A stretch of DNA of 9,522 nt, taken from NCBI GenBank assembly GCA_023264755.1, contig JAHFVB010000149.1, positions 1-9,522 of the forward strand, written 5' to 3'. Below are positions 5,632 through 9,522 of the stretch, piece by piece. The notes under the pieces were generated by a model. The model was not told the origin of the DNA, ran no database searches, and saw only the letters and a program-made list of their open reading frames with translations. This DNA comes from Mycobacterium sp. (GTDB lineage: Bacteria; Actinomycetota; Actinomycetes; Mycobacteriales; Mycobacteriaceae). The position numbers and the translations under genes were made by a program. Position 1 is the stretch's first letter, and each line of letters opens with the position of its first letter.

Positions 5632-7230
5632 GTGACGGCAACGATTCCAGACTCCATCCACCTGACTGGGCAGATGATCATCGCCGGCGTCCCCGTTGCG
5701 GGTACGGGCGCAGAACTCCGCGGCTTCGACCCCGCCGCAGGCGTCGCGCTCGAGCCGGCCTACCGCTACGGCGACGAGACCAACGTCGACGCCGCATGTG
5801 TCGCCGCGGCCGAGGCGTTCCCCGGCTACCGGGCCACGAGCTCCGAACAACGCGCCCGCTTCCTGGAGGCCATCGCCGCCAACCTCGAAGCCATTTCCAC
5901 CACGCTCGTCGGACGGGCCGTCGCCGAGTCGGGGCTGCCGGAAGGCCGAATCGCCGGGGAGGTCGGCCGCACCACCGGGCAGCTGCGACTCTTCGCCGCC
6001 GTGCTGCGCGAGGGTAGTTGGTCCGGCGCTCGCATCGACCCGGCGCAACCCGACCGAACCCCCTTGCCGCGCCCCGACATCCGGCAGCGGGCCGTCCCGC
6101 TCGGCCCGGTGGCCGTCTTCGGGGCCAGCAACTTCCCGTTGGCCTTCTCGGTGGCCGGCGGGGACACCGCGTCCGCGCTCGCGGCCGGCTGCCCCGTCGT
6201 CGTCAAGGGGCACGACGCCCATCCCGGGACCTCCGAACTCGTCGGCCGCGCCATCGCCGAGGCCGTGTCGTCCTGTGGACTGCCGCCTGGCACGTTCTCG
6301 CTGCTGTTCGGCTCCGGGCCCGGCCTGGGTACCGCACTCGTCGCAGACCCGCGGATCAAGGCCGTCGGCTTCACCGGATCCCGATCCGGTGGAACCGCAC
6401 TGGTCGCCGTCGCCGCGGCCCGACCGGAACCGATCCCCGTGTACGCCGAGATGAGCTCCATCAACCCGGTCTTTCTGCTCGGTGGGGCGCTGGCGACGCG
6501 CGGCGCGGAGCTCGGCCGCGCCTTCGTCGGCTCGCTGACCATGGGCTCGGGCCAGTTCTGCACCAACCCCGGACTGGTGATCGCCGTCGACGGACCCGGA
6601 CTCGACGGCTTCCTGGCCGCCGCGCGCGACGCGCTCGGACAGGCCGCCGCTACCCCGATGCTCAGCCCGGCCATCGCCGAGAACTACGCGCACGGCGTCG
6701 AAACGCTCGGTGGAGCAGCCGAACTCGTCGTCCGCGGCCTAGCCACCGACAGTCCCACGGCCTGCCAAGCTGCGCTGTTCAGTACCGACGCGGCGTCCTT
6801 CCAGAAGTCAGACGCCTTGCAGGCCGAGGTGTTCGGCTCCTCGAGCCTGGTCGTGCGATGCGCCGACGTCGACGAGATGAACGCCGTAGCAGCAGGTTTG
6901 GAAGGTCAGCTGACCGCGACCATTCACGCCGACGAGTCCGACTACGCCGACGCGGGCCGCCTGCTGCCGACGCTGGAGACGAAGGTCGGACGAATCCTGT
7001 TCGACGGCTGGCCAACCGGCGTCGAGGTATGTCACGCGATGGTGCACGGCGGACCCTCGCCCGCGACCTCGGACTCCCGGACGACGTCGGTGGGAGCCCG
7101 CGCGATCGAGCGGTTCCTGCGCCCGGTGTGTTATCAGAACGTGCCGAAGGCATTGCTGCCCAGCGCCATTGCCGATGGAAACCCCGACGGCATCTGGCGT
7201 CGCATCGACGGCCAACTCGGCCGGGACTGA
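5632..7230 (+). CDS. Alpha-ketoglutarate semialdehyde dehydrogenase (2,5-dioxovalerate dehydrogenase)
   Basis: This NAD(P)-dependent aldehyde dehydrogenase (532 aa) would oxidise alpha-ketoglutarate semialdehyde to alpha-ketoglutarate, the last step of glucarate breakdown. Visible catalytic elements are N167 in GASNFPLAFS, the cofactor-binding K192 in VVVKGHDAHPGTSELV, the general base E273 in AEMSSINPVF and the nucleophile C310 in GSGQFCTNPG. The HPGTSELV segment and a length a little over 500 residues fit the semialdehyde dehydrogenase subgroup rather than generic betaine or acetaldehyde enzymes. The GTG 5632 start keeps the N-terminal LTGQMIIAG stretch typical of this subgroup and sits 7 bases after a -10 box. 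It is the first gene of the three-gene operon, 50 bp before kdgD. Family membership is certain; the substrate is inferred from family likeness plus the two pathway genes that follow. Confidence 0.87.
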   Translation: MTATIPDSIHLTGQMIIAGVPVAGTGAELRGFDPAAGVALEPAYRYGDETNVDAACVAAAEAFPGYRATSSEQRARFLEAIAANLEAISTTLVGRAVAESGLPEGRIAGEVGRTTGQLRLFAAVLREGSWSGARIDPAQPDRTPLPRPDIRQRAVPLGPVAVFGASNFPLAFSVAGGDTASALAAGCPVVVKGHDAHPGTSELVGRAIAEAVSSCGLPPGTFSLLFGSGPGLGTALVADPRIKAVGFTGSRSGGTALVAVAAARPEPIPVYAEMSSINPVFLLGGALATRGAELGRAFVGSLTMGSGQFCTNPGLVIAVDGPGLDGFLAAARDALGQAAATPMLSPAIAENYAHGVETLGGAAELVVRGLATDSPTACQAALFSTDAASFQKSDALQAEVFGSSSLVVRCADVDEMNAVAAGLEGQLTATIHADESDYADAGRLLPTLETKVGRILFDGWPTGVEVCHAMVHGGPSPATSDSRTTSVGARAIERFLRPVCYQNVPKALLPSAIADGNPDGIWRRIDGQLGRD

Positions 7231-7265
7231 CCCACCCCGCCGCCCCCGACTCAACCCCCATCAGC

Positions 7266-7271
7266 GAGGAG
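7266..7271 (+). promoter_or_regulatory. Shine-Dalgarno sequence of kdgD
   Basis: GAGGAG ends 9 bases before ATG 7281. It fixes the start and contrasts with the leaderless-type start of the operon's first gene: this gene is internal to the mRNA and needs its own ribosome site. The 50-bp gap has no terminator-like hairpin. Confidence 0.7.
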
Positions 7272-7280
7272 TTCCACGAC

Positions 7281-8219
7281 ATGCACACGGCCTTCGACGG
7301 CGTACTGTTCTTTCCCGTCACGCCCTTCACCGAATCGGGCGAGGTTGACCTGAAAAAGCTCGCCGAGCACGTCGCCAAGGGTGTCGAGGCGGGACCGGGC
7401 GGAGTGTTCGTCGCCTGCGGCACAGGCGAATTCCATGCGCTCGAGGCGGTCGAGTTCGCGGCGATCGTACGCACCGCCGTCGAGGCGACCGCAGGCCGCG
7501 TTCCGGTGTACGCCGGAGCGGGAGGATCAGTCGCCCAGGCGAAGGTCTTCGCCCGTGCGGCGGCCGAGGCCGGCGCCGACGGCCTGCTGCTGCTCCCGCC
7601 GTACCTGGTGTCGATGCCGCAGGAAGGCCTGATCGCCTACACGCGTGAGGTCGCCGAGGCCACCGAGCTGCCGCTGATCGTCTACAACCGCGCCAACGCC
7701 CGCTACACCGAGGCATCCGCCGTCGAGGTCGCCCAGCTGCCCAACGTCGTCGGCTTCAAGGACGGCACCGGAGACGTCGACCTGGTCGCCCGAATCGTGC
7801 GTGCCGTCACCGATGCCCTTGCGCCATCGGGTAAGTCGTTCCAGTTCTTCAACGGGCTACCTACGGCCGAGGTGTCCCAACAGGCCTACCGGGCCATCGG
7901 AGTCACGTTGTACTCGTCGGCGACGTTCGCCTTCGCTCCCGAGTTGGCGCTGGCGTTCTACGACGCGCTCGAACGCAACGACGAAGTCGTGATCGCTGCG
8001 CTACTGCGCGAGTTCTTCCACCCGTTGGTCCGGTTGCGCGATACCGTGCCGGGCTACGCCGTCGCGCTCATCAAGGCCGGTGTTTCCATGGAGGGTATCG
8101 ACGCGGGGCCGGTGCGCGCTCCGCTGGTCATGCCGTCGCAGGCCGACGTGATCGCGCTCAACGGAATCATCGCGGCAGGGCGCGCGGTGATCGCCGACGA
8201 GCTCGCCGCGGTGCGGTGA
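7281..8219 (+). CDS. kdgD: 5-dehydro-4-deoxyglucarate dehydratase (DapA/NAL superfamily)
   Basis: This enzyme (312 aa) is a TIM-barrel lyase that dehydrates and decarboxylates 5-keto-4-deoxy-D-glucarate to alpha-ketoglutarate semialdehyde, CO2 and water (EC 4.2.1.41). The whole barrel is present. GTGEF (47-51) corresponds to the GTTGE loop of DapA, Y135 in VYNRAN is the conserved Tyr, and K160 in VVGFKDGTGD is the Schiff-base lysine. The opening FDGVLFFPVTPF and the motif FKDGTGD are characteristic of the KdgD subgroup rather than true dihydrodipicolinate synthase. Its place between a semialdehyde dehydrogenase and a glucarate dehydratase supports the call. Start: ATG 7281 with GAGGAG at ideal spacing. 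Its TGA overlaps, as TGATG, the first of two mini-ORFs leading to gudD. Confidence 0.9.
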   Translation: MHTAFDGVLFFPVTPFTESGEVDLKKLAEHVAKGVEAGPGGVFVACGTGEFHALEAVEFAAIVRTAVEATAGRVPVYAGAGGSVAQAKVFARAAAEAGADGLLLLPPYLVSMPQEGLIAYTREVAEATELPLIVYNRANARYTEASAVEVAQLPNVVGFKDGTGDVDLVARIVRAVTDALAPSGKSFQFFNGLPTAEVSQQAYRAIGVTLYSSATFAFAPELALAFYDALERNDEVVIAALLREFFHPLVRLRDTVPGYAVALIKAGVSMEGIDAGPVRAPLVMPSQADVIALNGIIAAGRAVIADELAAVR

Positions 8220-8245
8220 TGAGCGCTTGCGCGAAGAACCGATGA
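8219..8245 (+). other. Mini-ORF 1 in the kdgD-gudD junction (MSACAKNR)
   Basis: The ATG overlaps the kdgD stop (TGATG) and the reading frame runs eight codons to TGA at 8243-8245, which itself overlaps the next ATG (ATGA). It would pass terminating ribosomes on towards gudD. Whether it makes a functional peptide is doubtful; its role, if any, is translational coupling. Confidence 0.35.
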
Positions 8246-8277
8246 CGCCGATGAGCGCTTGCGCGAAGAACCGATGA
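8242..8277 (+). other. Mini-ORF 2 in the kdgD-gudD junction (MTPMSACAKNR)
   Basis: Eleven codons start at ATG 8242 and end at TGA 8275-8277, which overlaps the gudD ATG as ATGA. The last eight codons repeat mini-ORF 1. With mini-ORF 1 it forms an unbroken stop/start relay from kdgD to gudD. GAAGAA lies 3 bases upstream of its ATG. Confidence 0.35.
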
Positions 8278-9522
8278 CGGCGACCTCGCGGATTCGGATC
8301 ACTGGTGTCCGGATCACCCCGATCGCGTTCGCCGACCCGCCGCTGCTGAACACCGTTGGGGTGCATCAGCCGTTCGCCCTGCGCGCGATCATTCAACTCG
8401 ACACCGACGTCGGCCTGGTGGGACTGGGTGAAACCTATGCCGACGTCGTGCACCTGGACCGGCTGCGGGCGGCCGCCGACGCGATCACCGGGCTGGACGT
8501 GTTCGCGCTCAACGCGATTCGCGCGGTGATCTCCGAACGGCTCGGCGGCGACCGCACCGGCGACGGCTCTGGCCTGGCCGGCATGATCACGTCGGCCAGT
8601 GTCGTCGACCGGGTCTTCGCCCCCTTCGAGGTGGCCTGCCTGGACGTGCAGGGCCACGCCACGGGGCGGCCGGTGTCCGATCTGCTGGGCGGGGCGGTCC
8701 GCGCCGCAGTGCCGTTCAGTGCCTACCTGTTCTACAAGTGGGCCGCGCATCCCGGGGCCGAGCCCGACTCCTGGGGCGAAGCCCTCGACCCGGCCGCCAT
8801 CGTCGCTCAGGCCACCCGAATGATCGACGAATATGGCTTCACTGCAATCAAACTCAAGGGTGGGGTGCTTCCTCCCGACGAGGAGATGAAGGCGATCGAG
8901 GCGCTGCACGCGGCGTTCCCGAACCACCCGTTGCGGTTGGATCCGAACGCGGCGTGGACCACCCAGACGTCGATCAAGGTCGCCGCCGGCTTGGCGGGCA
9001 TCCTGGAATACTTGGAGGACCCGACGCCCGACCTCGACGGCATGGCGGAAGTGGCTCGACACTCGCCGATGCCACTGGCGACCAACATGTGCGTCGTCGC
9101 GTTCGACCAACTGGCTCCGGCCATCGCCAAACAGTCCGTCGGCGTGGTGCTTTCGGACCATCACTACTGGGGCGGACTGCAGCGCTCCCGGCTGCTCGGG
9201 GGAATCTGTGACACCTTCGGACTGGGCCTGTCCATGCACTCGAACTCTCATCTGGGTGTCAGCCTGGCCGCGATGGTGCACCTCGCCGCCGCCACGCCGA
9301 ACCTCGGGTATGCCTGCGACACGCACTGGCCGTGGAAGACCGAAGACGTGGTGAAGCCCGGCGTGCTCGAGTTCCGCGACGGCGCCGTCGCGGTGCCGAC
9401 GGGGCCGGGATTGGGCATCGAACTCGATGACGACGCCCTGGCCGAGCTGCACGAGCAGTACGTGCGCTGCGGTATCCGCGACCGCGACGACACCGGCTAC
9501 ATGCAGAGTCTCCACCCCGAAT
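8274..9522 (+). CDS. gudD: Glucarate dehydratase (enolase superfamily), 3' end cut off by window
   Basis: This enzyme dehydrates D-glucarate (often also L-idarate) to 5-keto-4-deoxy-D-glucarate, the substrate of the upstream KdgD. The 416 visible residues cover an N-terminal capping domain and nearly the whole barrel. Active-site elements are the KxK pair K193/K195 in AIKLKGG; metal ligands D223 (RLDPNAAW), E248 (YLEDP) and N271 (ATNMCV); D295 in LSDHHYWGG; and H322 in SMHSNSHLGVS. D295 and H322 would be the Asp/His dyad of the mandelate racemase-glucarate dehydratase subgroup. E. coli GudD is about 446 aa, so probably only a short C-terminal tail is missing. Start: ATG 8274 within the second direct-repeat copy, preceded by GAAGAA; TTG 8259 is a less likely in-frame alternative. 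The ATGA overlap with mini-ORF 2 suggests coupled translation. Confidence 0.92.
   Translation, partial: MTATSRIRITGVRITPIAFADPPLLNTVGVHQPFALRAIIQLDTDVGLVGLGETYADVVHLDRLRAAADAITGLDVFALNAIRAVISERLGGDRTGDGSGLAGMITSASVVDRVFAPFEVACLDVQGHATGRPVSDLLGGAVRAAVPFSAYLFYKWAAHPGAEPDSWGEALDPAAIVAQATRMIDEYGFTAIKLKGGVLPPDEEMKAIEALHAAFPNHPLRLDPNAAWTTQTSIKVAAGLAGILEYLEDPTPDLDGMAEVARHSPMPLATNMCVVAFDQLAPAIAKQSVGVVLSDHHYWGGLQRSRLLGGICDTFGLGLSMHSNSHLGVSLAAMVHLAAATPNLGYACDTHWPWKTEDVVKPGVLEFRDGAVAVPTGPGLGIELDDDALAELHEQYVRCGIRDRDDTGYMQSLHPE

Larger units (their letters stand above)
8218..8279 (+). repeat. Perfect 30-bp direct repeat, two copies, MIRU-like
   Basis: Copies at 8218-8247 and 8250-8279 are identical (beginning GATGAGCGCTTGCGCG, ending AACCGATGACG) with period 32. 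The repeat fills the gap between kdgD and gudD; copy 1 starts within the kdgD stop and copy 2 contains the gudD ATG. Each copy carries a purine-rich GAAGAA just upstream of its second ATG. The period is not a multiple of three, so the two copies are read in different frames. The arrangement is like MIRUs of mycobacteria, which sit between co-transcribed genes and have overlapping start/stop codons. I do not claim sequence identity to any named MIRU. Confidence 0.85.

Noticed and set aside
4936..6693. 585-codon open frame on the minus strand across the small gene and dehydrogenase
   Set aside because: It crosses two promoters and an intergenic repeat, and its translation is low-complexity Arg/Gly/Pro; a shadow of plus-strand genes.
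6018..7280. Upstream in-frame extension of the kdgD frame into the dehydrogenase gene
   Set aside because: The extension is an off-frame Arg-rich reading of the dehydrogenase. ATG 7281 has a good Shine-Dalgarno sequence and begins the conserved barrel.
8218..8279. CRISPR array
   Set aside because: Only two copies, with a 2-base spacer, located between co-directional genes; this is a tandem duplication.
8001..9515. 504-codon open frame on the minus strand opposite gudD
   Set aside because: The plus-strand frame has all glucarate dehydratase catalytic residues; the minus-strand translation is His/Arg/Gly-rich without recognisable motifs.

Overview
The window is high-GC DNA with strong G/C bias at third codon positions, GTG starts and apparent leaderless transcription starts. 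Together with its gene content this suggests an actinobacterium, most likely Mycobacteriaceae (Mycolicibacterium/Mycobacterium). I cannot name the species. No rRNA, tRNA, CRISPR array, insertion sequence or phage gene was seen.

Left block (1-4923, minus strand). A 1314-residue membrane-bound nonribosomal peptide synthetase of the Pls/PosA (epsilon-poly-lysine synthetase) type reads leftward. It has an adenylation domain, a carrier domain, about six membrane segments and three soluble domains with hexapeptide-like repeats. Its stop codon overlaps the GTG start of an M1-family zinc metallopeptidase by 4 bases (GTGA); the peptidase runs off the left edge just after its HELAH zinc motif. This looks like a two-gene, translationally coupled unit for making and trimming a peptide or isopeptide polymer of a basic amino acid. 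The product is not known from the sequence.

Divergent regulatory region (4924-5075). It lies between the synthetase and a small rightward gene of unknown function (5076-5477). It holds two outward -10 boxes placed for leaderless GTG starts, a 10-bp palindrome, an 8-bp-stem inverted repeat and three GATTC boxes spaced exactly 10 bp apart. A degenerate 11-bp tandem repeat begins inside the end of the small gene.

Right block (5580-9522, plus strand). A promoter overlapped by a 31-bp dyad operator drives three genes: alpha-ketoglutarate semialdehyde dehydrogenase, 5-dehydro-4-deoxyglucarate dehydratase (kdgD) and glucarate dehydratase (gudD, truncated by the right edge). In reverse gene order these give the full route glucarate -> 5-keto-4-deoxyglucarate -> alpha-ketoglutarate semialdehyde -> alpha-ketoglutarate, which feeds the TCA cycle. 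Between kdgD and gudD a perfect 30-bp direct repeat (period 32) creates two tiny ORFs whose starts and stops interlock with the flanking genes, an arrangement like mycobacterial interspersed repetitive units (MIRUs).
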